From Fibrobacter sp. (GTDB lineage: Bacteria; Fibrobacterota; Fibrobacteria; Fibrobacterales; Fibrobacteraceae), in NCBI GenBank assembly GCA_017520105.1, contig JAFWRL010000296.1, positions 1 to 13,086 of the forward strand: a stretch of DNA of 13,086 nucleotides. The letters run 5' to 3'. Of the stretch, positions 6,008 through 12,961 are shown one piece after another; position 1 is the first letter of the stretch; every line of letters begins with the position of its first letter. The notes beneath the pieces were generated by a model that did no database searches, was not told the DNA's origin, and worked only from the letters and a program-made list of their open reading frames with translations. The position numbers and the translations under genes were made by a program.

Positions 6008-6646
6008 CTACAGCGCTTTCTTCACTGTCATCCCGGCCTCTGTGCCGGGATCACCATTCTCTATAAATTTAAACAAATCGCCCAACTGCGTTTCTATGCG
6101 AGAGCGGTCCCCGTCATTCGTAATTTCTCGAATCCGCAGGCCCGCAAACAACTCCGGAGCGCAAGCGCCACGCTGGTTCTCAATGCGACGGGAAGCATCA
6201 CTTTCACTAAGCCCGCGAGCAATCAAGCGCTGCAACCGCACATTTTCAGGCGCATCGACAATCCATATTTCATCGAGCATTTTCAAAAGTTCAGGCGCAC
6301 GCGAAAAAAGAGCCGCTTCGACAAACGCAGCAGCTTCAGTCGTCCCTGCTTCAAAAAATTTTTTTACCGCCGTGGTCAAGTACGGATAAACTATCTGTTC
6401 TAATTTTTCACGAGCCTCATCATCTGCAAAAACGCGGTCGGCAATTAACGCACTGTTCACGCCCGTCGGCGTCAGACACGCCTCACCGAAAAAATCGGCA
6501 AGTTTCGCACGAAGTTCCTTAGAATCACGGTAAAGTTCGTGAACCTGACGGTCAGCGTCCAGCACCCGAAAACCGCGCTCACGCAGCAACTCCCCCACAA
6601 AGGACTTGCCCGAGCCTATCGAACCCGTAATGCCAATCTTGACCAT
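6008..6646 (-). CDS. coaE: Dephospho-CoA kinase
   Basis: CoaE phosphorylates the ribose 3'-OH of dephospho-CoA with ATP, the last step of coenzyme A synthesis, in the cytoplasm. The 212-aa protein has the P-loop GSIGSGKS (8-15), the DAD motif at 30-32 in VLDADRQVHEL, the LEQIVYPYL segment where most homologues have His-Pro (here Tyr-Pro at 87-88), and RLQRLIARGLSESDASRRI at about 137-155. Length is slightly above the usual ~200. The extra C-terminus, ENGDPGTEAGMTVKKAL, is encoded by a REP-like palindrome at 6026-6055 and is not expected in the family. The start follows GAGG about 6 nt upstream, 12 nt after the EamA gene stop; the DUF3392 gene starts one nucleotide after the coaE stop. Confidence 0.93.
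   Translation of the reverse strand: MVKIGITGSIGSGKSFVGELLRERGFRVLDADRQVHELYRDSKELRAKLADFFGEACLTPTGVNSALIADRVFADDEAREKLEQIVYPYLTTAVKKFFEAGTTEAAAFVEAALFSRAPELLKMLDEIWIVDAPENVRLQRLIARGLSESDASRRIENQRGACAPELFAGLRIREITNDGDRSRIETQLGDLFKFIENGDPGTEAGMTVKKAL
6026..6055 (-). repeat. REP-like palindrome inside the 3' end of coaE
   Basis: Perfect 8-bp arms ATCCCGGC (6030-6037) and GCCGGGAT (6044-6051) around a 6-nt loop, preceded by TGTC and followed by CACC. It shares its frame with the copies at 1693-1722 and 1769-1796. Read on the minus strand, in the coaE frame, it encodes GDPGTEAGMT. Confidence 0.7.
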
Positions 6647-6658
6647 AGCGCCTCAAAG

Positions 6659-7528
6659 TTAACGGCCCAGCGAAATCAGGCTTAGCCCAATGACCACGCC
6701 CAGCATCGCTACAAACTTCATCTTGCTTTTGCGTTCCTTGAAAACGAGAATTCCCGCTATAAAGCTAATGAACACACTGGAACGACGCAAGACCGTGATT
6801 ATAGAAATCAAGGCCTCCGAATCGCTCACTGCCAAAAAATAGCAACGATCTGCAATAATCAAAAGGGCGGCCACCGCCAAGAACGACCAACGGAACTGAA
6901 ACGGCGTCGTTTTCTTCCGTGTCGGGTACCATGTCATCATCGTCGTCAAGAACTGCACCACGCACATGTAAATGCTGAACCAGACCTGCACCGTCAAAGG
7001 CTCGAAGTTCATCCGCTGCAAAATAAGTTTGTCATAAATCCCGCTGCATGCAGCAAGCACCGTTCCAGCAAGCATTGCCACGACCCAACCGTTGCTAAAG
7101 AAATGTCCCATTTCCTTGCGACCCGCCATGCTCAGTCCGATATACGAACAAACGCAAACCGCTATACCCGCCCATTGCATCACCTGAGGGCGTTCGCCCA
7201 GGAACCCCACCGCAATCATAATTGTAAACAAAGGAGCAAGCGCACGAATTGTGGTAGAAATGCTTAGAGGCATATGAGCAATGGCGCTATACGTAAAAAG
7301 CCAGCTCAGTCCAACAATGACAGCCTTTCCCATCAAAAAAAAGTGATTGTGCAAAGTCAGCGGTTCGCAATGCCCCGTCAACAACACTGGCAACATCAAA
7401 ATAGCGTAAAATACACTGCAAAGTAACAGTACAGGTCGAACAGCGTTATCCTGAACCGATTTCTTTTTGGCCAAATCATAAAAGCCCAAAAAGACTGCCG
7501 AGGCAAAAGCCAAAAATAACCATGACAT
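6659..7528 (-). CDS. EamA/DMT-family membrane transporter
   Basis: The 289-aa protein is almost entirely hydrophobic, with about ten predicted spans in two EamA repeats, the usual length for the drug/metabolite transporter superfamily. Each repeat ends with the family's pattern: STTIRALAPLFTIMIAVGFLGER in the first half and ISIITVLRRSSVFISFIAGILVFKER in the second, both followed by the basic loop and last helix. The substrate cannot be told from sequence. It is the first gene of a minus-strand unit with coaE 12 nt downstream and the DUF3392 gene after that. No convincing Shine-Dalgarno sequence precedes the ATG (GGCGCGCT). It is divergent from mscL across 87 bp. Confidence 0.85.
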   Translation of the reverse strand: MSWLFLAFASAVFLGFYDLAKKKSVQDNAVRPVLLLCSVFYAILMLPVLLTGHCEPLTLHNHFFLMGKAVIVGLSWLFTYSAIAHMPLSISTTIRALAPLFTIMIAVGFLGERPQVMQWAGIAVCVCSYIGLSMAGRKEMGHFFSNGWVVAMLAGTVLAACSGIYDKLILQRMNFEPLTVQVWFSIYMCVVQFLTTMMTWYPTRKKTTPFQFRWSFLAVAALLIIADRCYFLAVSDSEALISIITVLRRSSVFISFIAGILVFKERKSKMKFVAMLGVVIGLSLISLGR

Positions 7529-7615
7529 AGCGCGCCAAATTTAAAAATTGCATGCCAAACTTTAAAGGTTTTTCTAATTATTTAAACATAAAACAACCCA
7601 ACAAGGAGAAACAAT

Positions 7616-8065
7616 ATGGGTCTTAAAGGAAAAGCAACTTCACTCATTGAAGAATTCAAAGCCTTTGCATTCAAAGGCAACATCGTCGATATGGCCATCG
7701 GTATCATCATTGGTGCCGCCTTTGGTAAAATCGTCAATTCGTTCGTAAACGACATCGTGATGCCGCTCGTCACGGCCCTCATCGCCAAATGCGGCGGTCA
7801 GAACGCAGGCGAAGGCGTCAAGACTCTCGTCTATACGACCTCCGAAGGCGTTGCCATTCCTTATGGCACCTTCATTGGCGAAGTCCTGAACTTCTTGATT
7901 GTCGCTTTCGCCGTGTTCCTCTTGATGAAGAAATTCCTCGGATTCATGCAGAATATGCGTAAGAAAAAAGAAGAAGAAGCCGCTGCAGCTCCGGCCGCTC
8001 CTCCTGAGCCGACCGCCCAAGAAAAGCTCCTCACCGAAATTCGTGACTTGCTGAAGAACAAGTAA
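7616..8065 (+). CDS. mscL: Large-conductance mechanosensitive channel
   Basis: MscL is a homopentameric inner-membrane channel that opens under high membrane tension and releases solutes during hypo-osmotic shock. The 149-aa sequence has the amphipathic N-terminal helix and the hallmark FKGNIVDMAIGIIIGAAFGK leading into TM1 and the ND-IVMPL segment, a periplasmic loop, TM2 (GEVLNFLIVAFAVFLLMKKF), a charged and Ala/Pro-rich linker (about 121-133), and the conserved C-terminal helix EKLLTEIRDLLKNK. Length is normal. AAGGAGAAACAAT gives a strong ribosome site before the ATG. It is a single-gene unit: divergent from the EamA gene and closed by a terminator 26 nt after the stop. Confidence 0.97.
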   Translation: MGLKGKATSLIEEFKAFAFKGNIVDMAIGIIIGAAFGKIVNSFVNDIVMPLVTALIAKCGGQNAGEGVKTLVYTTSEGVAIPYGTFIGEVLNFLIVAFAVFLLMKKFLGFMQNMRKKKEEEAAAAPAAPPEPTAQEKLLTEIRDLLKNK

Positions 8066-8091
8066 TATATAAGGGATAACACCCCCGATGC

Positions 8092-8123
8092 AAAAAACTG
8101 CGGTTCATGCCGCAGTTTTTTTT
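8092..8123. terminator. Bidirectional rho-independent terminator between mscL and recF
   Basis: Stem ACTGCGG/CCGCAGT, extended by A-T pairs to 12 bp (8092-8103 with 8110-8121), around the loop TTCATG. Eight T follow on the + strand and six T on the minus strand. It can end mscL and, 45 nt past the recF stop, the lolA-recF unit. Confidence 0.9.
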
Positions 8124-8126
8124 AAC

Positions 8127-8155
8127 GTCATCTTGAGCGCAGCGAAAGATCCAGT
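8127..8155. repeat. Short dispersed-type repeat with small inverted arms
   Basis: GTCATCTTGAGCGCAGCG followed by AAAGATCCAGT has inverted ATCTT/AAGAT arms. I recognise the general string GTCATCCTGAGCG...GGATC as one that recurs between genes in several bacterial genomes. Only one copy is in this window, so its repeat status here rests on that memory. It lies between the terminator and the recF stop. Confidence 0.4.
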
Positions 8156-8168
8156 CGATTTTCGCACG

Positions 8169-9461
8169 TTAAATTTTCAATTCAATCATCGCATCCGCCT
8201 TGAACGGCAAGTCCTCCGCCTGCGGAGTCGCAATCACGACTTGGCATTCCTTTTCGCGAATGAGCGACACCACTGCATCACGGCGGTTCACGTCCAGTTC
8301 CGCAAAAATATCGTCCAATAGCAAAATCGGTTTCGTCAAATAGCGCGACGCCACATCCACTGCGGCAAAGCGCATGGCAACCGCCGCCGAGCGGCACTGT
8401 CCCTGCGAACCGACAGAACGCATTTCATAGCCAGATGCACAAAGCGCCAAGTCATCACGGTGCGGTCCAGCCATCGTCATCCCTTGCAGGCGTTCAACGA
8501 ACTCCAAGTCCCCAAGCTTCCGCGAAAACGCATTCCGCAGCATTTCTTCGCTCGGCACGTCCGCAGCAGTTCCAGACGCCTCAACATCCGCGGCAGCCGC
8601 AGAACCTTCAACACCCGTGGCACAACCAACATTTTCGCCGGCACTTCCCGCAGCGACATAAGCCGCCCCCGCGGAACTCTCCGCAGCAACTCTCGCCACA
8701 TCCGACGGGATTTCATCCATCATCTCATCCGACATCGGCTCCGCGGCATCAAGCGCATCTAGCGACTTGAGAATCGAGCTCTTGTACGCACAAGTGATTT
8801 CATCAACACCACCCGAAAGCTTGCGGTAATACCGAGTGATGATTTCGGAAACCTCTTTCGAGAGCGCAATTCGCGCCGCCCAAAGCTTAGCGCCAAGTTC
8901 AATCAGCTGTTGCGTCAGCACGCGGAACAAGTCTTCCCCGCCGACAGCCGAACCATTCTGCTTGAATTCCTTGAGCCATTTGTTACGTTGTTGCAACACA
9001 CGTTTGTAGCGGCGCAACACTTGCGCATTCGCCTGAGAACGGTAACATAGAATTTCATCGAGCCAACGCCTGCGAACCTCGGGCACACCACGCAAAAGTT
9101 CAATGTCCGAAGGCTGCATAATCACCGCCGGGCACGTCCCGAAAAACAAGGCCGGAGATTTTAACGGTTCCCCATTTTCGCGAACTTCGCTCCCGCGAGA
9201 AAAAACGCGCAACGCACGCATCCGCGAACGCCCATCGTCGCAAAATTCGCCACGCAAAATCAGTTCGTCATTTTTCCAGGTAATCAATTCCCGCAAGTCA
9301 CGCGACCGGAACGAGAACCCCTGCGCAAGCAAATGAATCGCTTCCAAAATGGTCGTCTTTCCGCAACCATTCGGGCCGCAAATCACGTTTATGCCCGCAT
9401 CGAAGCGGCAGTCCATCGATTCGAGACTACGCACCTTCGATATGAACACATTCGAAATCAA
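8169..9461 (-). CDS. recF: DNA replication and repair protein RecF, with low-complexity insertion
   Basis: RecF is an SMC-like ATPase that, with RecO and RecR, loads RecA at single-strand gaps. The sequence has Walker A GPNGCGKT (29-36), QPSDIELLRG-x-PEVRRRWLDE (116-136), GPHRDDL (332-338), the signature SQGQCRS (352-358) and Walker B ILLLDDIFAELD (379-390). At 430 aa it exceeds the usual ~360-370, because residues about 236-305 form an Ala/Ser/Gly/Glu-rich insertion before the DLEFVERLQG segment. The start is TTG at 9461-9459: it places IxxVR at the same distance as in other RecF N-termini, there is no nearby in-frame ATG, and the TTGA overlaps the stop of the PorV-like gene by 3 nt. It is the last gene of a tight unit with lolA, and a bidirectional terminator follows. 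Its usual neighbours dnaA/dnaN are not here. Confidence 0.95.
   Translation of the reverse strand: MISNVFISKVRSLESMDCRFDAGINVICGPNGCGKTTILEAIHLLAQGFSFRSRDLRELITWKNDELILRGEFCDDGRSRMRALRVFSRGSEVRENGEPLKSPALFFGTCPAVIMQPSDIELLRGVPEVRRRWLDEILCYRSQANAQVLRRYKRVLQQRNKWLKEFKQNGSAVGGEDLFRVLTQQLIELGAKLWAARIALSKEVSEIITRYYRKLSGGVDEITCAYKSSILKSLDALDAAEPMSDEMMDEIPSDVARVAAESSAGAAYVAAGSAGENVGCATGVEGSAAAADVEASGTAADVPSEEMLRNAFSRKLGDLEFVERLQGMTMAGPHRDDLALCASGYEMRSVGSQGQCRSAAVAMRFAAVDVASRYLTKPILLLDDIFAELDVNRRDAVVSLIREKECQVVIATPQAEDLPFKADAMIELKI
8560..8613. repeat. Degenerate 27-bp tandem duplication within recF
   Basis: Two adjacent 27-bp units (8560-8586 and 8587-8613) both begin TCCGC-GCAG and end TCAACA on the + strand. 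Translated in the recF frame they give VEGSAAAAD and VEASGTAAD. They sit in the low-complexity insertion and suggest it grew by tandem duplication. Confidence 0.55.
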
Positions 9462-10510
9462 GGAATGTATCCCCGCAAACCAAGGCTGAACGGAGACCAG
9501 AGCCCAGCACTCGTCTCGTAAAGGAAGGCGTAGTTCACTTCTATCGGGAACCTTCTTCTGCCCACGCGAATTTCAAACTTGTAACCGGCACCAAGCACCC
9601 AGTTCAAATCATCCATACCCAAGCGGAGCGTTGCCTTTTCAGGAACAATTTCGCATTCAAAGCCCACGCGTCCCGTCCAAACATGAAGCTGCGGATCAAA
9701 CGCCAAAAGCGTATCGGCCACTTGATAATCTAGCGTTTCCATCCAGGCATAGACTGGCTTGCCCATAATCTTGGAGCGATAGCCAAGGCCAATCTGCAAA
9801 ACCTTCGGGCGCACGCCCTCCGTAGATGCAAGCGAATTATCCTTACTCGGATTCTTCGTCCACTTTGCAGATAAGTTTTTACTGAAGCTCAAATTGCGAA
9901 TGACAACAGAAGAAGACCATTTCGCATTCCATTGACGGAACCAAGCCAAATTAATCGTCACCGGACTGCGGAAGGAATCTTCCATTTCAATTCCTTCAAA
10001 ATACTGGGCGACATCCAAATTGTCATAGCTCATCGAAAGCGAAAGACCGAAAGCATCCTGACGCGTAGCGCGATAAGCAAAGCCTAGATAAAACATCGAA
10101 AAAAACGGCTTTGCGGTACCCATCGTTTCATCGTCGTCATCGATCACTTTGAAATCACGATCGCCACGATAAAGCATGGCAAAACCCACGCCCATTCGTT
10201 TTCCAATTTTGCCTTCAATACCGAAGGCTCCGCCCAAGCGGTCCAAATCGCGTTTTTCGATATTCAGCGTATATCCAAGGTTTTCGCGGAAGCCAAGCAA
10301 AGCAGGGTTCCAAAACGCACCCGGCATTGAAGCAGTATCCGCAGAACCCGTATTGCCACGTCCTAGTTCACGGACGCCAGCGCCCATGCGCTCTACAAAA
10401 CCGTCAAAGCCACCAAGTTCAGACTTTTTCGTAAAAGGGCCTGCCATCGAGAAATCGACAAACGAGCAAACCGCCAAAGCCGTAACTACAAGATTTTTCA
10501 AATTAATCAT
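9458..10510 (-). CDS. PorV/PorQ-like outer-membrane beta-barrel protein
   Basis: The 350-aa protein has a signal peptide (cleavage probably after SMA, residue 23). The N-terminal segment GVRELGRGNTGSADTASMPG followed by AFWNPALLG (45-73) is the hallmark start of PorV-like and FadL-related barrels. The rest alternates polar and hydrophobic residues in strands of 8-12 residues with aspartate-rich turns, and ends in a strand (FSLGLRGYIP), as expected of an outer-membrane barrel. In type IX secretion PorV shuttles substrates at the outer membrane; whether this paralogue does so is inference. It overlaps the upstream propeller-like gene by 4 nt (ATGA) and the downstream recF start by 2-3 nt, so all three are translationally coupled. 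Confidence 0.75.
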   Translation of the reverse strand: MINLKNLVVTALAVCSFVDFSMAGPFTKKSELGGFDGFVERMGAGVRELGRGNTGSADTASMPGAFWNPALLGFRENLGYTLNIEKRDLDRLGGAFGIEGKIGKRMGVGFAMLYRGDRDFKVIDDDDETMGTAKPFFSMFYLGFAYRATRQDAFGLSLSMSYDNLDVAQYFEGIEMEDSFRSPVTINLAWFRQWNAKWSSSVVIRNLSFSKNLSAKWTKNPSKDNSLASTEGVRPKVLQIGLGYRSKIMGKPVYAWMETLDYQVADTLLAFDPQLHVWTGRVGFECEIVPEKATLRLGMDDLNWVLGAGYKFEIRVGRRRFPIEVNYAFLYETSAGLWSPFSLGLRGYIP

Positions 10511-12162
10511 CTGAAGCTACCTCCAAGCGTCATCGCCTTGCCCCAACCGATATGGCCATGATTGTCCTTCACCCTGATATAATAAACACCCATCGTGCAA
10601 TCCTTGCCATGGTCATCGCGTCCGTCCCAAAAATCTTCTTTCGGGTTCGAACTGCGCGAAGCATCCGCATTGCGAACAGCATCTTTCACAATAGTGCGCA
10701 CCTTGCGCATATCGTAACTGAACACTTCAATAGTAATCTTTGACTCTTTGCCAAGTTTATACGAAACAAGCGCTTCGTCGCCTGGCGTTATCACGGAAGG
10801 CACCATGCGAATCGAGCCCAGGTTGTTGCTAAGCTTTGCACGGTTCAGTACAACATTCCATGTTGCACCGGAATCCGCCGAAACTGAAACGCCGTTGCCG
10901 TAAGTCGCAATCGCAAGCCCCGTCCGATTATTCGAAAGCGGGAACGCGCACATCGACATAATAGTCGCCTTGCGGTCTGTTGCGCCAGTTTCGTAACCAT
11001 ACAGCCACTGGAGCTTTTCGTCTTCGTCTTTTTCCCAAGCCTTTACGCCAAGTGAATCCAGCTTGAGATAGCCACTAATCAATCCGCCAACAGCGCGAAC
11101 CAGCACAAAGGCAGTCTTTCCGATAAAGGCGACATCGCTCACCGTATAATCGGCTTCGTCATAAATATCTTTCTTTTGCACCTTGCCTGCGGTATCCAAG
11201 AAATTCACCTTGGAAAAATCCTTATCACCATAACGGCGCCATAGTCCGCCAACGACATCGTCACCCTTTTTGGTAGCCGTCTCGGCGATAACTTGGAACG
11301 GTTCACCGCCCATCCAAATGCCGGTCACGCGGGAATCCTTCAGCGCATCCGATATTTGCTTAAGGCCGCTAGAAGACAAGACCCAAAGGCCTTTCGCTGT
11401 TGCAAGCCATAGGTCTCCCGTTTCCGGATGCAAGCGCACATCAAAAATTTCAGGATTCTTTTTCAAGTCCAGTTTTGTATTATTCTTGAGGACCTCCAAC
11501 TTTTTCTTTTCCACATCCAAAATAAACGTCGTATCCGCGCTTTTCTTCCCGGAAACATCGTGAACCATCACGCCCAAGGCGCCACGGGCAATCCACAAGC
11601 GTTTCGCCGTCGAATCATAGGCAAAGCCACTCATCGCGTACATCATTGGATTTTTATCCAAAGTATCCAAGTCTTCGACAATCGACGGGACATCAATCGG
11701 ATTTTCAATAACGTTACTTAAATCGCGTATTGTATAATAACCAGCAGGCAACCGATAACGGTCACCCTTGTCCATTGCAAACATCGGCAATACAAGCCCG
11801 AACTTAGAGCCGGCGTAGAGTACCGAAATTCTTCTCCGTTCGGCAAGGTCGTCTTCAAAAATACCATCCTGGACCGCAGTCAACGTGTCCGTTGCAACCT
11901 GAGCTTGCTTTGTCGCTTCCGTCACCACGTTTCCTTTATCTGCAACCCTAAAGTTCAGTAAAGTCACGCCGCTATAGCTATTATCACGCGAAAATGCCCA
12001 CAGCGCTCCATTTTGCCCCGCTGGGCCAACAGCAAACACATAGTTACTGAACAGAGTCTCGCCAGCATAAGCGTTCATAGACAACGTCATTCCCGCAAGA
12101 ACACTAGCCGAGAAAGCAAGCGACTTGAACACCCCTGGCGTTTTTATCATGCTGAAATTCAC
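10507..12162 (-). CDS. Secreted propeller-like protein with C-terminal FlgD-type Ig domain
   Basis: The 551-aa protein has a signal peptide ending AYA (31-33). Residues about 40-450 contain repeated beta-rich blocks with landmarks such as RLWIARGALGVMVHD, GDLWLATAKGLWVLSS, GGLWRRYG and ATYGNGVSVSADSGATWNVV, which resemble blades of a two-component-regulator or BNR-type propeller. Residues 462-545 fit the FlgD Ig-like fold (VSYKLGKESKITIEVFSYDM, then WDGRDDHGKDCTMGVYYIRV), which in this phylum often ends exported proteins and may act as a sorting domain. No enzyme motif is seen. The start is GTG, not the ATG four codons later: GAGG lies 6 nt before the GTG, but 18 nt before the ATG. That ribosome site overlaps the last codons of lolA, whose stop is 3 nt upstream. 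It is likely a partner or substrate of the coupled PorV-like barrel. Confidence 0.72.
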   Translation of the reverse strand: MNFSMIKTPGVFKSLAFSASVLAGMTLSMNAYAGETLFSNYVFAVGPAGQNGALWAFSRDNSYSGVTLLNFRVADKGNVVTEATKQAQVATDTLTAVQDGIFEDDLAERRRISVLYAGSKFGLVLPMFAMDKGDRYRLPAGYYTIRDLSNVIENPIDVPSIVEDLDTLDKNPMMYAMSGFAYDSTAKRLWIARGALGVMVHDVSGKKSADTTFILDVEKKKLEVLKNNTKLDLKKNPEIFDVRLHPETGDLWLATAKGLWVLSSSGLKQISDALKDSRVTGIWMGGEPFQVIAETATKKGDDVVGGLWRRYGDKDFSKVNFLDTAGKVQKKDIYDEADYTVSDVAFIGKTAFVLVRAVGGLISGYLKLDSLGVKAWEKDEDEKLQWLYGYETGATDRKATIMSMCAFPLSNNRTGLAIATYGNGVSVSADSGATWNVVLNRAKLSNNLGSIRMVPSVITPGDEALVSYKLGKESKITIEVFSYDMRKVRTIVKDAVRNADASRSSNPKEDFWDGRDDHGKDCTMGVYYIRVKDNHGHIGWGKAMTLGGSFR

Positions 12163-12165
12163 AAA

Positions 12166-12798
12166 TTACCTCATATCGATTTCATCAACACCTGGAACAG
12201 GCTTGTACTTGAAATCATCGTTTGAAACATCCTTGACCACTTTCATGTCGATAATATTATACCACGAAGCGTTCCCCGCCGGGTCTTCCGTAAAGAGACG
12301 CACCGGAGAAAAATCCTTCTTCGAAAGCCACACTTCCATCTTGGTAAACTGCCCCGCGTACTTCGCCGGGTCCAGTTTCAACGTCCAGAGCTTCTGTTTC
12401 GAAAGTTCCGCCTCGCCCATTTCAAGAGCCTTGCAGTTCAGGTATTTGAACAAAAGTTCCGACGGATGCAACGAACTCGACAAGTCTTCGACCGCTTTAA
12501 TCAGCACCTGTTTCTGCTCGACATTCCACTGCCAAAGACTTTCGCCATCGCTGTAGAATTTAATGCCCGACATGTCCAACTTGAACTTGTCACCTTCAGT
12601 AACGACAAGACTCCCGGACTGGGTCCTTACCTCGGGGGAATCCGATTGGAACAGTTGAGCCTTGAAGCTAAGGCTCCAGGCCTTGCCCGACTTGAACCAC
12701 GCCTTGGACTTTTCCAGTACCTGGTCTGCCGTCAACGCAAAAACACCTTGCGCTAACGCAAGTGACAAAAAAAGAAATATACGGGAGGAAAACTTCAT
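12166..12798 (-). CDS. lolA: LolA-family outer-membrane lipoprotein carrier protein
   Basis: LolA takes lipoproteins from the inner-membrane LolCDE complex across the periplasm to the outer membrane. The 210-aa precursor starts MKFSSRIFLFLSLALAQGVFA, a signal peptide. The mature part follows the LolA plan: an N-terminal helix (LTADQVLEKSKAWFKSG), SGSLVVTEGDKFKLDM at about 61-76, FYSDGESLWQWNVEQKQVLI (81-100) matching the family's 'dG..lW.Y.....qv', then HPSELLFKYLN and antiparallel strands ending KMEVWLSKKDFSPVRLF. The length fits the family. I chose the ATG at 12798 because AAAGGTGG lies 2-9 nt upstream and it begins the signal peptide; the 14-codon extension to 12840 lacks both. It heads the unit with the propeller-like gene, the PorV-like gene and recF. 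TATACT at 12859-12854 could be its -10 box, without a clear -35. Confidence 0.88.
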   Translation of the reverse strand: MKFSSRIFLFLSLALAQGVFALTADQVLEKSKAWFKSGKAWSLSFKAQLFQSDSPEVRTQSGSLVVTEGDKFKLDMSGIKFYSDGESLWQWNVEQKQVLIKAVEDLSSSLHPSELLFKYLNCKALEMGEAELSKQKLWTLKLDPAKYAGQFTKMEVWLSKKDFSPVRLFTEDPAGNASWYNIIDMKVVKDVSNDDFKYKPVPGVDEIDMR

Positions 12799-12890
12799 AT
12801 CCACCTTTATTAAAGACTTATTCAAATTTACAAAACTCATTCCAGCAAGACATAGTATATTCGTATTTTTGCGGTACTAGGCACAAAACA

Positions 12891-12921
12891 TTGGTCTTGC
12901 AACAAAGATATTTCTATCTTT
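12891..12921 (+). promoter_or_regulatory. Candidate promoter and overlapping palindrome before the last gene
   Basis: TTGGTC (12891-12896), an 18-nt spacer and TATCTT (12915-12920) form a plausible sigma70-type promoter. A perfect 7-bp inverted repeat, AAAGATA (12904-12910) and TATCTTT (12915-12921) around TTTC, covers the -10 box and could be an operator. TTGCA occurs on both sides (12898-12902 and 12921-12925). Confidence 0.4.
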
Positions 12922-12961
12922 TGCACGTAAAAACCAAATAAACCTTTTTTGGAAGGATTGT

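Noticed and set aside
5964..6403. Overlapping + strand frames of 141 and 136 codons
   Set aside because: Antisense to coaE, which has all expected kinase motifs; no independent support.
8127..8155. Second terminator for mscL
   Set aside because: The arms are only 5 bp with a long loop and no T-tract follows; the sequence fits a dispersed repeat better, and a strong terminator already lies at 8092-8123.
8435..8770. Two overlapping + strand frames (111 and 100 codons), His/Pro/Arg-rich
   Set aside because: They are opposite the GC-rich low-complexity insert of recF, whose codon composition leaves other frames open by chance.
12125..12556. 143-codon + strand frame
   Set aside because: Antisense to lolA and the start of the propeller-like gene; no ribosome site.
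12799..12840. 14-codon N-terminal extension of lolA
   Set aside because: It would bury the signal peptide start; the ATG at 12798 directly follows AAAGGTGG.
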